Assembly (NCBI GenBank): GCA_964580235.1
Contig: CAZOJY010000033.1
Span: forward strand, 1 to 29,467
DNA length: 29,467 nt
Direction: 5' to 3'
Source of the DNA: G020348385 sp964580235
Lineage (GTDB): Bacteria; Acidobacteriota; Aminicenantia; Aminicenantales; Aminicenantaceae
The notes beneath the pieces were generated by a model. That model ran no database searches and was not told the origin of the DNA. It was given only the letters and a program-made list of their open reading frames with translations. The translations under genes and the position numbers were made by a program. Positions within the stretch are counted from its first letter, which is position 1. Every line of letters begins with the position of its first letter. Shown here piece by piece: positions 1-7,629 of the stretch.

Positions 1-1253
1 TTCGTCTTTATAGCAAGAGTCTCGGAGGAAAATCCGCCGTCCTCTCCTTTCAGGGTTGTTGCCAGATTTTTTAGATACTCAAAATCCCCGCTCTCTCTAA
101 TATCATCCCACTCTTCCAGGATTTGTGTTAACAAGGTCTTCTTGATCTCTGTATCGGCCTCTGCGACAAAGAGATTGAGCAGAGCGTAGCGGAAGTTTTT
201 AGATAGTTGCGCCCGGTCCAGCTGCAATTCTTTTTTGATGTCGATTTCCCGGAGAAGGGAAGAAAGGGTTTCCCGATAGATCTCCGACACGTACGGGCTC
301 GAGGTTCCGGAAAGAAGTTCTGTGATTTTATTTTTCAGTTCTTTCGAGGAGCTAATCGTCTCATCTTTCTGCGCCTCCTCTTTGAGCTTGGACGCGATTC
401 GGTCCTGCTTGTCTTTTTCGGTCAGCTTTGAGAAGATGCTGAAACTCAGGGCATTAAAGCTGGTGTCTGTGGCAATTTCTTCCCAAAGGGCCGAGGCAAA
501 GTCTTCTTCGCCGATGTCGGCAAAAATGATCCGGAGCTTTTCTGCTTTGGATTCCTGCGCCATTTTTTTGTTTCTAACAAAAGCCTTGACCAAAATTTTG
601 GCGCAGGCATGAAACCGGTCTTCCTGAGCTTTTTTCATGTACCCCATAAGTTTAGTGATGTTCACGTTGAGCTCATCATTTTCGGCAAAATCTTCAGGAT
701 CTAGCTGACCAGCAATCTTTTCAAAGCTTTCCGCTACCTGATCCATCTCTTGAGAGTCCTGTTTTTCGATGGCTTCATCCAGCAGGTATGTCCAAACATC
801 TTTGACCTCTTCCCCTTCCCCTTTAAGAAGCTGTGAGTAGTCCAATTCCTTGACCGATAGGTGATATATTTTTTCTTCACTCAATATTTTCTGGAGCCCG
901 CCCTCTTTGTAAATTTCTTTCAAGGGGAGTTGAAAATTAGAGATGAAAGATGTCAATTCTTGTGTAGTCAATCCCTTCTTAATTTCCAAATTTTTTACTT
1001 TCCGGAAGTGAAAAATTCTTGCAAGTTCTCTGAAGGACTTGTCGTCCTCCCAATATTTGTTATCAAAAAACACCGAATTGGGAGTAAATCCAATTTTTGC
1101 AGGTGTGGTGCTGTTTAAAAGATTGTCGATTTTTCCCTTGAGATCCTCCACGGCCTTTATGAAAGCGGGGTGTTCTTTGTGGTAGAAAGAGGCATTTTTT
1201 AACGCCACTTTTAATGCGGAAAAAAGCGCTCTGAATGAGTCTTCAGTGCTCAC
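1..1253 (-). CDS. HEAT-like/helical-repeat protein, C-terminus off window
   Basis: Reading the complement from the GTG at 1253 gives about 417 open codons that run off the left edge, so the 3' end is missing. A TAG lies directly before the GTG, which makes it the most upstream possible start; a G-rich stretch sits about 7 nt upstream. The product is hydrophilic and helical with no signal peptide or membrane segment, so it is probably cytoplasmic. Residues about 9-110 hold a recognisable module: an opening helix with YHKEHPAF, a short beta-like section with TPNSVFFDNK, and a closing GLTTQELTSF. The same module occurs at residues 661-760 of the GGDEF-ATPase protein at 13467-17015. I have seen this N-terminal arrangement in bacterial HEAT-repeat and HD-type proteins. 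No catalytic motif is visible. The remainder looks like stacked helices, but I did not verify HEAT periodicity. Function unknown. Confidence 0.7.
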   Translation of the reverse strand, partial: MSTEDSFRALFSALKVALKNASFYHKEHPAFIKAVEDLKGKIDNLLNSTTPAKIGFTPNSVFFDNKYWEDDKSFRELARIFHFRKVKNLEIKKGLTTQELTSFISNFQLPLKEIYKEGGLQKILSEEKIYHLSVKELDYSQLLKGEGEEVKDVWTYLLDEAIEKQDSQEMDQVAESFEKIAGQLDPEDFAENDELNVNITKLMGYMKKAQEDRFHACAKILVKAFVRNKKMAQESKAEKLRIIFADIGEEDFASALWEEIATDTSFNALSFSIFSKLTEKDKQDRIASKLKEEAQKDETISSSKELKNKITELLSGTSSPYVSEIYRETLSSLLREIDIKKELQLDRAQLSKNFRYALLNLFVAEADTEIKKTLLTQILEEWDDIRESGDFEYLKNLATTLKGEDGGFSSETLAIKT

Positions 1254-1312
1254 CTAAATTCCCCGTCTGGCTGGAATCGTTTCATGTGAATATGTTTTTA
1301 TTTCCCATCCAT

Positions 1313-1341
1313 AAATTAATTAACTCTTGCTGTAATGTCAA
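1313..1341 (-). promoter_or_regulatory. Candidate sigma70 promoter for the left-edge gene
   Basis: On the minus strand a consensus -35 TTGACA (1336-1341) is followed after 17 bp by TAATTT (1313-1318), a poor -10. It would give a leader of roughly 50 nt before the GTG at 1253. The -35 and spacing are good and the -10 is weak, so this is tentative. Confidence 0.35.
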
Positions 1342-1381
1342 ATACTTAATACAGGGCATAAATTATGAGTTGTGCAGGCTT

Positions 1382-1410
1382 TTTACACTGGGATTTCCCT
1401 ATGATATAAA
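1382..1410 (+). promoter_or_regulatory. Sigma70-like promoter reading toward the polA 3' end
   Basis: TTTACA (1382-1387), a 17-bp spacer and TATAAA (1405-1410) form a well-spaced promoter on the plus strand. The predicted transcript would start near 1417 and run into the 3' end of polA in antisense. No convincing plus-strand gene lies downstream. This is the only clear signal in the 1254-1594 gap besides the divergent candidate promoter and the possible structured RNA. Confidence 0.45.
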
Positions 1411-1416
1411 ATTATT

Positions 1417-1497
1417 ACGGCTTTTTGCTGGAGGTAATAATGGGAAAAAGACACTCAGCAATACTTCCGGCTTATCGGGAAGAATATGGGGAGCCGT
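1417..1497 (+). ncRNA. Possible structured RNA downstream of the plus promoter
   Basis: Starting at the predicted transcription start, three pairings nest into a three-way-junction-like fold: ACGGCT (1417-1422) with AGCCGT (1492-1497) as closing stem, TGCTG (1426-1430) with CAGCA (1456-1460), and CTTCCG (1464-1469) with CGGGAAG (1476-1482, one bulged base). I do not recognise any known riboswitch or small RNA in it. The element also contains GGAGGT four bases before an ATG at 1440, so it might instead be the leader of a small ORF that runs on, open, into antisense polA. Covariation has not been checked; treat as a candidate. Confidence 0.2.
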
Positions 1498-1594
1498 CCG
1501 CTAGAGAGAGGGATGAAAAATTCCCGGTCCTTTTCGAGTTCCTCCCCTATCGGAAAGATGATGCGTTTTACATCCGGGATTATCCTTTATACAG

Positions 1595-4270
1595 CTATTT
1601 CGCCTCGGCCCAGTTGGCCCCCCATCCGCAGTATACCTTAAGGGGAACTTTCAACGGAACAACGTTTTCCATCTTCTTCTTGACCAGACTTTCTGTTTTT
1701 TCCATCTCTGATTTAGGAACCTCGAAAACCAATTCGTCATGGACCTGGAGGATCATTTTCGCCCCGAGTTCCTGTTTTTTAATGTCCTGCCAGATTTCGA
1801 TCATAGCTTTTTTTATAAGGTCTGCAGCCGTTCCCTGGATTGGGGTGTTAAGAGCGATCCTCCGCCCATACTGTTGGGAAGTCCTATCTTTGTGTCTGAG
1901 TTCGGGAACCGGTCTTGTTCTCCCAAACAGGGTTTTGGCTACTCCGCTTTCGAGGGTTTCTTTCACGCTTTTTTCCAAATATTCCTTCACTTTGGGATAC
2001 TTTTCGAAGTAACGATCGATGAATTCTTGTGCCTCTGCATTGGAAGCCCCGAGTTCTCTGGCCAGGGAATAGGCTGTGGCCCCGTAGATAATACTGAAAT
2101 TGATGATTTTTGCCCGCCTTCGCTGTTCCTCAGGGAAAAGCGCTGTGGAGTTGGCGAAAACCCGGGTCGCAGTCTCTTGATGGATATCTTGATCTCGAAG
2201 AAAAGTCTGGATCAACCCTTTGTCTTCAGAGAAATGAGCCAAAACCCTCAGCTCAATCTGGGAATAATCGGCGGAGAGAAAAAGGTGTCCTTTTTGCGGG
2301 ATAAAAGCCCGCCGAAATCGTGGTCCCCATTCTCCTCGAGCGGGGATATTCTGAAGGTTAGGATCGCTCGACGAAAGCCTTCCTGTGGCGGTGACCGTCT
2401 GGTTGTAAGATGTGTGAATCCTTCCTGTCTCGGGATGGATCAGCAGCGGAAGGGCATCGGCGTAGGTGGATTTGAGTTTTGCCAGCTGTCTGTATTCCAG
2501 AGCATATTGGGCTATCGGGAAGTTTTGTGCCAGATCATGGAGAACCGCAACGCTGGTGGAGTATCCTTTGGTTTTTTTTGTCCTTCGAGAAGATGGCAGT
2601 CCCATCTTTTCGAACAGAATGTTAGCGAGTTGTGCCGGGGAATTGATATTGAATTCCTCTCCGCTCGTTTCAAATATTTTTTTCTTGAGACGGTGGAGAG
2701 ATTCTTGAATCTCTTCACTCAGATCTTTTAATCTGTTTGGGTCGATTTTCACGCCCCAGGTTTCCATATCCGCAAGGACAGGGATTAACGGAAGATCAAA
2801 TTCCCTGTAGACGCCTTCCAGGTTGTTCTCTTTAACCTTAGGCCACAGCTTTTTACTGAGCTTCAAGGCGAATTCCGCATCTTGACAAGCATAAGGAGTC
2901 ACCCGCTGGATATCCACAGCATCTATCGTCACTTCGTTTTTCCCCTTCCCCACGATTTCCTGGTAAGGGATGGTTTTCTTCTGCAGATAGGTCATGGCCA
3001 GTTTTCCCAGGTTATGTTTTCCCCAATTGGGCTCTAGCAGATAGGAAAGAACCATCGTGTCTCGGTCGATTCCCTGCAATTCAATCCCTTCTCTGCGAAG
3101 CACGATGAAGTCATATTTGATGTTCTGGCCGATCTTTTTAATCTTTGGATCTGAGAGAACCGGGCGGAGGATTCCAAACGCTTTTTCCTTGGACATCTGT
3201 GGAGGAGCGCCGGCATAGTCATGACGAAGGGGCAGGTAGAATGCTTGATCGGGGTTCACCGCGAAGGACATGCCCACCAACCTCGCGCGTGTCGGCAGAG
3301 GACTGTCTGTTTCTGTGTCCAATGAGACACGCTTGGTTTTTTTTATCTGGGAGACAAGCTGTTGAAGCTGTTCGCCTTCAAAAATGACATGATATTCTTG
3401 TTCGGATTTGTCTTGCCTGTCTAAATACTCCGAAAGTAGAGCAGAAAATTCCAATTTCTGGAGCAGGGGTATAAGATCTTCATAATTGGGCTCAGAGATC
3501 GAAAAGTCCTTGAGGTCGAGCGCAACATTCAGGCCTTTCTCGATGGTAACCAATTTTCGGCTCAGTTTTAGCTGGTCTATGTTTTTTTTAATTTTTTCTT
3601 GCAGGGAGAGTTTCTGAATTTGGTCTAAGTTTTTTAACAGGTTTTCGAGAGTGTGAAATTGATGGAGTAATGCCTTGGACGTTTTTTCGCCGACACCCGG
3701 AACGCCAGGAATATTATCTGAGGAATCACCCCAGAGTGCAAGGACATCTACAACTTGGGAAGGGGGAACACCAAAGTGTTCTTCCACAGCGGTTTTGTCC
3801 ATGTGGATTTCTTTAGCAGGGTTGTACAGGGTTATCGACCCATTTACAAGCTGGTAGAGATCCTTGTCAGTGGAAACGAGGACAGAATGGATTTTTTTCG
3901 CGGAGGCTTTTTTTGCGAGGCTGCCGAGGACATCGTCGGCTTCGTATTTTTCGCATTCAATGGTGGGAATGTGCATGGCTTTGAGGATTTTTTTTAACAC
4001 CGGAATTTGAACGGCTAAATCTTCAGGCATGGGCTTGCGGTTTGCTTTGTACCCTTTGAATGCTTCGTGACGGACTGTCGGGCCTTTTGTATCAAAAACG
4101 ATTCCGAGATATGCTGGATTCTCCTTTTCCTGAAGCTTTCTGATCATGCTGAGAAATCCAAAGATGGCGTTTGTGGGAAAGCCTTGGGAGTTAGACAGGT
4201 GTTTTATAGCGTAGTAGGCCCGATAGAGAAGGGAATGCCCATCAATCAAAAACAGCCGTTTTTTGCCCAT
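1595..4270 (-). CDS. polA: DNA polymerase I
   Basis: 891 residues, in the usual range for full three-domain Pol I. The N-terminal 5'-3' exonuclease/flap domain (about 1-290) carries EADD at 110-113, STDKD near 133-137 and GDSSDNIPGVPGVG near 181-194. The proofreading domain looks active: DTETD (318-322), NIKYD (383-387) and YACQD (460-464) supply the Exo I, II and III acidic residues. The polymerase domain has motif A DYSQIELR (668-675), motif B RRRAKIINFSIIYG (about 718-731) and motif C QVHDELVFE (842-850). It fills gaps and removes RNA primers in replication and repair. The ATG at 4270 begins the typical KRLFLIDGHSLLYRAYYA segment. No good ribosome binding site lies before it. It sits 112 bp downstream of the small gene at 4383-4646 and may be co-transcribed with it. 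Confidence 0.97.
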   Translation of the reverse strand: MGKKRLFLIDGHSLLYRAYYAIKHLSNSQGFPTNAIFGFLSMIRKLQEKENPAYLGIVFDTKGPTVRHEAFKGYKANRKPMPEDLAVQIPVLKKILKAMHIPTIECEKYEADDVLGSLAKKASAKKIHSVLVSTDKDLYQLVNGSITLYNPAKEIHMDKTAVEEHFGVPPSQVVDVLALWGDSSDNIPGVPGVGEKTSKALLHQFHTLENLLKNLDQIQKLSLQEKIKKNIDQLKLSRKLVTIEKGLNVALDLKDFSISEPNYEDLIPLLQKLEFSALLSEYLDRQDKSEQEYHVIFEGEQLQQLVSQIKKTKRVSLDTETDSPLPTRARLVGMSFAVNPDQAFYLPLRHDYAGAPPQMSKEKAFGILRPVLSDPKIKKIGQNIKYDFIVLRREGIELQGIDRDTMVLSYLLEPNWGKHNLGKLAMTYLQKKTIPYQEIVGKGKNEVTIDAVDIQRVTPYACQDAEFALKLSKKLWPKVKENNLEGVYREFDLPLIPVLADMETWGVKIDPNRLKDLSEEIQESLHRLKKKIFETSGEEFNINSPAQLANILFEKMGLPSSRRTKKTKGYSTSVAVLHDLAQNFPIAQYALEYRQLAKLKSTYADALPLLIHPETGRIHTSYNQTVTATGRLSSSDPNLQNIPARGEWGPRFRRAFIPQKGHLFLSADYSQIELRVLAHFSEDKGLIQTFLRDQDIHQETATRVFANSTALFPEEQRRRAKIINFSIIYGATAYSLARELGASNAEAQEFIDRYFEKYPKVKEYLEKSVKETLESGVAKTLFGRTRPVPELRHKDRTSQQYGRRIALNTPIQGTAADLIKKAMIEIWQDIKKQELGAKMILQVHDELVFEVPKSEMEKTESLVKKKMENVVPLKVPLKVYCGWGANWAEAK

Positions 4271-4382
4271 AATTCAACAAATAATCTGGCCCCCCTGGAT
4301 TTCTTCGAAGCACGATTCATGAAGGCGCTGAGAGAACGGAACAGAGCCCTCACTGCCGGTTGAAGTAAACCTGAAGATATAA

Positions 4383-4646
4383 TCAAAGGGGATCAAATTT
4401 GCCTTCTGCGATCTCTTTCAGGACCGTGCCGTGTTGTTCTTCGATAATAGTCTTGATTTTTTTCTGGAGGTCAGGACTGTCGAGATAGGATGTGTAAAAA
4501 GTTTTTCTCGAAGACAAAACTTTGCCGGACTTGTAGACGGTGGATTCCACATAGTTCGCTCCTCTTCCCTTATCCTGCGTCTGGATGTGAAAATTCACGC
4601 TCCCTCTTGTGACTGTTGTATTAAATCCGGCCATTCCTTTTTTCAT
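4383..4646 (-). CDS. Small conserved hypothetical protein (87 aa)
   Basis: The product is a small soluble protein with an N-terminal beta-rich half (FNTTVTRGSVNFHIQTQDKG), a VYKSGKVLSSRKTFYTSYL core and a helical tail containing EEQHGTVLKEI. This pattern, a strand with HIQTQD, a GKVL-S-KT-Y segment and a terminal QH helix, resembles a short family I recall from delta-proteobacteria and Acidobacteria as HVQTED...GG-IL-S-KTSY...QH; its role is not known to me. AGGGAG lies four bases before the ATG at 4646. However, a consensus -10 box overlaps that ATG, and family members tend to begin at the equivalent of Met5 (4634), so the true start may be 4634. It is upstream of and co-directional with polA. 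Confidence 0.7.
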   Translation of the reverse strand: MKKGMAGFNTTVTRGSVNFHIQTQDKGRGANYVESTVYKSGKVLSSRKTFYTSYLDSPDLQKKIKTIIEEQHGTVLKEIAEGKFDPL

Positions 4647-4672
4647 TATACTCCCTGCAAAAAGAATATCAA
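4645..4672 (-). promoter_or_regulatory. Strong promoter overlapping the start of the 87-aa gene
   Basis: On the minus strand TTGATA (4667-4672), a 16-bp spacer and a perfect TATAAT (4645-4650). The -10 shares two bases with the ATG at 4646, so transcription would begin near 4638, inside the annotated start. This implies either a nearly leaderless message starting at Met5, or use by polA downstream. Confidence 0.55.
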
Positions 4673-4762
4673 GTCATTCACTTGCTACCGGATGGCTTCC
4701 TAATCAGCTTGCCTAATTTCCAGAGAAATTATCTCAGAAATAAGGTTGATTGCCACATCGAT

Positions 4763-4772
4763 GGGTGCACCC
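4763..4772. promoter_or_regulatory. Palindromic GGGTGCACCC, possible operator
   Basis: A 10-bp perfect palindrome, extended to ATGGGTGCACCC(C)AT if one extra C is allowed. It lies 16 bp before the -35 box of the fatty-acid operon promoter and in the divergent region shared with the 87-aa gene. The position suits a regulator site, but one palindrome can occur by chance and it matches no operator I know. Confidence 0.2.
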
Positions 4773-4788
4773 CATATTTGTCCAAGAA

Positions 4789-4816
4789 TTGACAAAGTAA
4801 AGTCAGATGGTATAAT
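4789..4816 (+). promoter_or_regulatory. Near-consensus sigma70 promoter of the yceD-etfA operon
   Basis: TTGACA (4789-4794), a 16-bp spacer and TATAAT (4811-4816), with an extended -10 TGG directly before the hexamer. Predicted start is near 4823, giving a leader of about 21 nt before the yceD ATG. It is one of the strongest promoter matches in the window, as expected for a unit that includes a ribosomal protein gene. Confidence 0.8.
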
Positions 4817-4843
4817 AGGATAACTTTTTTTTAGAGAGAAAGA

Positions 4844-5374
4844 ATGATTGTAGATATTGACAGACTTCCCAGAGAAGGATTCAAATTCAGCAAGGATTTT
4901 GAGGTTCTTCACGATGAAATTATTGAAGACGATGCGGTCTTCCTGATGCCCGTACATGCAGAAATTTCTATAAAAAAAATGGGAGAGGAAGTCTTTGTAA
5001 AAGGAAGAATCAAAACACTCCTCAGCTTTGTATGCAGCCGTTGTCTTGTTCCGTTTGAGTTCCCGGTGGATGCTCATTTTGATCTCGTTTATCTTCCTGA
5101 AGAGCTGGCAGTGGCAAAGGATGACTTGGATGGTGACGACATGAACATTTCGTTTTATTGCGGCCGGAAGGTTGATCTGAAAGAAGTGATTGTGGAACAG
5201 TTGAATCTGACCTTTCCTGCAAAACCTCTTTGTTCTGAAAGTTGTCTGGGAATTTGTCCAGTTTGCGGAAAAAACATAAACAGCGGAAAGTGCGCCTGCA
5301 TGGTCAACGATTCGGACTCTCGGCTGGAGAGACTAAAGGTTTTTTTGAAAAACAATTTGAAAGACAAAAGGTAA
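4844..5374 (+). CDS. yceD: YceD/DUF177 family protein
   Basis: 176 residues, the usual size for DUF177. It has the family's metal-binding cysteines: FVCSRCLVPF near residues 63-72, and a C-terminal cluster with CSESCLGICPVCG and KCAC around 128-152. The family is linked to 23S rRNA accumulation in bacteria and plants and is almost always encoded directly before rpmF, as here. The ATG at 4844 follows a purine-rich GAGAGAAAG. The stop codon abuts the rpmF start, implying translational coupling. It is the first gene of the operon and lies just after the consensus promoter. Confidence 0.9.
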   Translation: MIVDIDRLPREGFKFSKDFEVLHDEIIEDDAVFLMPVHAEISIKKMGEEVFVKGRIKTLLSFVCSRCLVPFEFPVDAHFDLVYLPEELAVAKDDLDGDDMNISFYCGRKVDLKEVIVEQLNLTFPAKPLCSESCLGICPVCGKNINSGKCACMVNDSDSRLERLKVFLKNNLKDKR

Positions 5375-5557
5375 ATGGCAAATCCAAAAAGAAGACATTC
5401 CCATTCAAGAAAAAAGAAACGAAGGGCACATGATGCCCTCGCCGTCCCTTCCCTTGCGCTTTGTGCCAACTGTGGAAGCCCAAAGATGCCTCATCGGGCC
5501 TGTCCGGCATGTGGATTCTATAAAGGACGGCAAGTCATCGAAGGATCAGAGGAATAG
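5375..5557 (+). CDS. rpmF: 50S ribosomal protein bL32
   Basis: 60 residues, the usual length. The basic N-terminus MANPKRRHSHSRKKKRRAHD is typical of bL32. It is a zinc-binding form with all four ligands: C30, C33, C43 and C46 in CANCG...CPACG. The ATG directly follows the yceD stop with no gap. Gene order yceD-rpmF-plsX is widely conserved and ties ribosome supply to lipid synthesis. Confidence 0.97.
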   Translation: MANPKRRHSHSRKKKRRAHDALAVPSLALCANCGSPKMPHRACPACGFYKGRQVIEGSEE

Positions 5558-5571
5558 CGAAGAGGGGGGAA

Positions 5572-6576
5572 ATGCGAGTTGCTGTTGATGCCATGGGAGG
5601 CGACTTTGGTCCCAAAATTATGGTAGAAGGAGCCCTCAAAGCAGCACAAGAATACCAAATCGAAGTTTTTTTGGTTGGCGCAGAAGATTTGATAAAAAAG
5701 GAAATCAGCAAGGCTGCCCCGTCTGCAGCAAAAATCACGATTATCAATGCAGCTGAGGCCATCGCCATGGGGGAAGGCTTGCTTTCCTTTCGGAGAAAAA
5801 AACGTTCTTCCATCCGGGTGGGCACCCAATTGGTAAAAGATGGCAAAGCAGACGCTTTTGTCAGCACGGGAAATACAGCGGCTGTCGTCTATATCTCGAG
5901 AAAAATTTTAGGCCCACTCCAGGGAATTGAGAAGCCTGCCCTATCTCTTCTCGTTCCAACTTTAAAAGGATTAACGCTCCTGGTGGATGTCGGAGCAAAC
6001 GTGAATTGTCGTGCGTATGACCTGCATCAATTTGCCATTATGGGGCATATTTTTATGAAAAATGTCTGTCACATCGAAAATCCTCGAATTGCCCTCATGA
6101 GCATCGGAGAGGAAGAGACCAAGGGGAATGATTTGATAAAAGAAGTCTTCGAACGGCTTCAAGCCTCCTCCTTGAATTTCATAGGCAATGTGGAAGGCAA
6201 GGACCTCTATTCGGGAAAGGCGGATGTGATCGTCAGCGATGGATTCACGGGAAACATTGCTTTAAAAGTCAGCGAAGGTGTTGTGGAGACGGTTTTGAGC
6301 ATGGCCCGTACCGAGGTCATGCGGAATTTTTTCTCCAAGATTGGGTTTTTTTTGATGAAAAGAAACTTGAAAAAGCTTTATAAGCGGTTGCATTATTCCG
6401 AATATGGAGGAGCCCCTCTGTTAGGATTAAACGGTGTCTGTGTCGTCGGGCACGGCCGGTCAAACTCGACAGCGGTAAAAAATGCAATTAGATTAGCCAA
6501 GGATTTCGTGGTCAGCCAGGCACTCGAGAAGATCCAGTATGAAATGGTGGGTTTTTCTCAGGGAGTAGCCACCTAG
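5572..6576 (+). CDS. plsX: Phosphate acyltransferase PlsX
   Basis: 334 residues, normal for PlsX. It converts acyl-ACP and phosphate to acyl-phosphate, the acyl donor for PlsY in the first step of phospholipid synthesis, and acts peripherally at the cytoplasmic membrane. The N-terminus MRVAVDAMGGDFGPK is diagnostic. Other conserved stretches are SFRRKKRSS, VDVGANVNCRAYDLHQFA, a FIGNVEGKDL segment, DVIVSDGFTGNIALK, and GGAPLLGLNGVCVVGHG near the C-terminus. A GAGGGGGG site precedes the ATG. The gap to rpmF is 14 bp and to fabG 10 bp. Confidence 0.97.
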   Translation: MRVAVDAMGGDFGPKIMVEGALKAAQEYQIEVFLVGAEDLIKKEISKAAPSAAKITIINAAEAIAMGEGLLSFRRKKRSSIRVGTQLVKDGKADAFVSTGNTAAVVYISRKILGPLQGIEKPALSLLVPTLKGLTLLVDVGANVNCRAYDLHQFAIMGHIFMKNVCHIENPRIALMSIGEEETKGNDLIKEVFERLQASSLNFIGNVEGKDLYSGKADVIVSDGFTGNIALKVSEGVVETVLSMARTEVMRNFFSKIGFFLMKRNLKKLYKRLHYSEYGGAPLLGLNGVCVVGHGRSNSTAVKNAIRLAKDFVVSQALEKIQYEMVGFSQGVAT

Positions 6577-6586
6577 AGGATGGCAA

Positions 6587-7327
6587 ATGGATTTTTCAGG
6601 GAAAACTTCGATTGTTACAGGTGCCTCACAAGGGATCGGAGAAGCGATTGCTTTAAACCTTGCTCAGAATGGGGCAGACATAATCCTGGTTGATATTCAA
6701 AAACAGAAATTGGATGATGTGGCCCAGCGAATCAGGGACATCAAGAGAAAAGCATTTGCCTATGAGGCCGATGTTTCTAACACGAAGCAGGTCGCGGATC
6801 TTGTGGAAACTTTAATCCAAAATCATGGAACTCTCCACCATCTTGTCAACAACGCTGGAATTACACGTGATAATTTATTGATGCGGATGCATGAAGAGGA
6901 GTGGGATTCGGTTTTGGCGGTCAACCTCAAAGGCGTTTTTAATTTTTCTAAAGCCGTAATCCGGCACATGATCCGAAATCGTTATGGACGCATCGTGAAT
7001 ATTTCTTCTGTTGTGGGCTTGATCGGGAATGCCGGTCAAACGAATTATTCGGCATCTAAGGCAGGCGTTCTTGGACTTACAAAATCATTAGCCCGAGAGG
7101 TGGCTTCGCGAGGGATCACGGTCAATGCCGTTGCTCCGGGTTTTATCGAAACGGCTATGACAAAAAGCCTTTCCGAGGCAGCACAGAAGCTGTTTCTGGA
7201 TGTCATTCCAATGGGGAGGTTTGGGACGCCTCAAGAAGTCGCTCAGGCCGTCAGGTTTCTCATTTCTGACGAGGCTTCGTATATGACCGGCCAGGTTATC
7301 AACATAAACGGCGGTATGTTCATGTAG
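6587..7327 (+). CDS. fabG: 3-oxoacyl-ACP reductase FabG
   Basis: 246-residue classical short-chain dehydrogenase, the normal FabG size. It reduces 3-oxoacyl-ACP with NADPH in fatty-acid elongation. The cofactor motif TGASQGIG is at 11-18 and NNAG near 89-92. The catalytic set is complete: N113, S140/S141, Y154 and K158 (NYSASKAG). The C-terminus ending in GQVININGGMFM is typical. FabG is called rather than a generic SDR because it lies between plsX and acpP. The usual neighbour fabD is missing between plsX and fabG; only 10 bp separate them. Confidence 0.95.
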   Translation: MDFSGKTSIVTGASQGIGEAIALNLAQNGADIILVDIQKQKLDDVAQRIRDIKRKAFAYEADVSNTKQVADLVETLIQNHGTLHHLVNNAGITRDNLLMRMHEEEWDSVLAVNLKGVFNFSKAVIRHMIRNRYGRIVNISSVVGLIGNAGQTNYSASKAGVLGLTKSLAREVASRGITVNAVAPGFIETAMTKSLSEAAQKLFLDVIPMGRFGTPQEVAQAVRFLISDEASYMTGQVININGGMFM

Positions 7328-7364
7328 CCGTTTTCTTAAGGCAAATTTATAAAAGGAGGAAAAG

Positions 7365-7613
7365 ATGGAACGGGAGGAGTTGTTAAAAAAAGTGAAAGCC
7401 ATCGTTTCGGACAAACTCAGCATTAGCGAAGACCAAGTGACTGAGGATGCGTCATTTACCGAGGATCTGGGTGCCGATTCGCTGGATACCGTGGAACTTG
7501 TTATGGCTTTAGAAGATGAGTTCGACATGGATATTCCCGATGAAGATGCGGAAAAACTAGACACGGTCGGAAAAGCGATGGATTATGTCTTAGGCCATCT
7601 CTCTAATAAATAA
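7365..7613 (+). CDS. acpP: Acyl carrier protein
   Basis: 82 residues, highly acidic, four-helix ACP. The 4'-phosphopantetheine attachment site is S39 in LGADSLDTVELVM, and the helix III region DEDAEKLDTVGKAMDYV is typical. It carries the growing acyl chain between the operon's enzymes. A strong AAAGGAGG precedes the ATG with good spacing, consistent with the high expression expected of ACP. Confidence 0.97.
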   Translation: MEREELLKKVKAIVSDKLSISEDQVTEDASFTEDLGADSLDTVELVMALEDEFDMDIPDEDAEKLDTVGKAMDYVLGHLSNK

Positions 7614-7629
7614 GCCACAAGTCTTTTCG

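Noticed and set aside
1440..2012. Plus-strand ORF with GGAGGT before the ATG at 1440
   Set aside because: About 60 N-terminal residues look protein-like, but the remaining two thirds are antisense to polA with Ser/Leu/Phe-rich shadow composition. No family recognised; kept only as a note on the orphan promoter.
1739..2731. Long plus-strand ORF (330 codons) within polA
   Set aside because: Complement shadow of a clearly conserved polA; no motifs or ribosome binding site.
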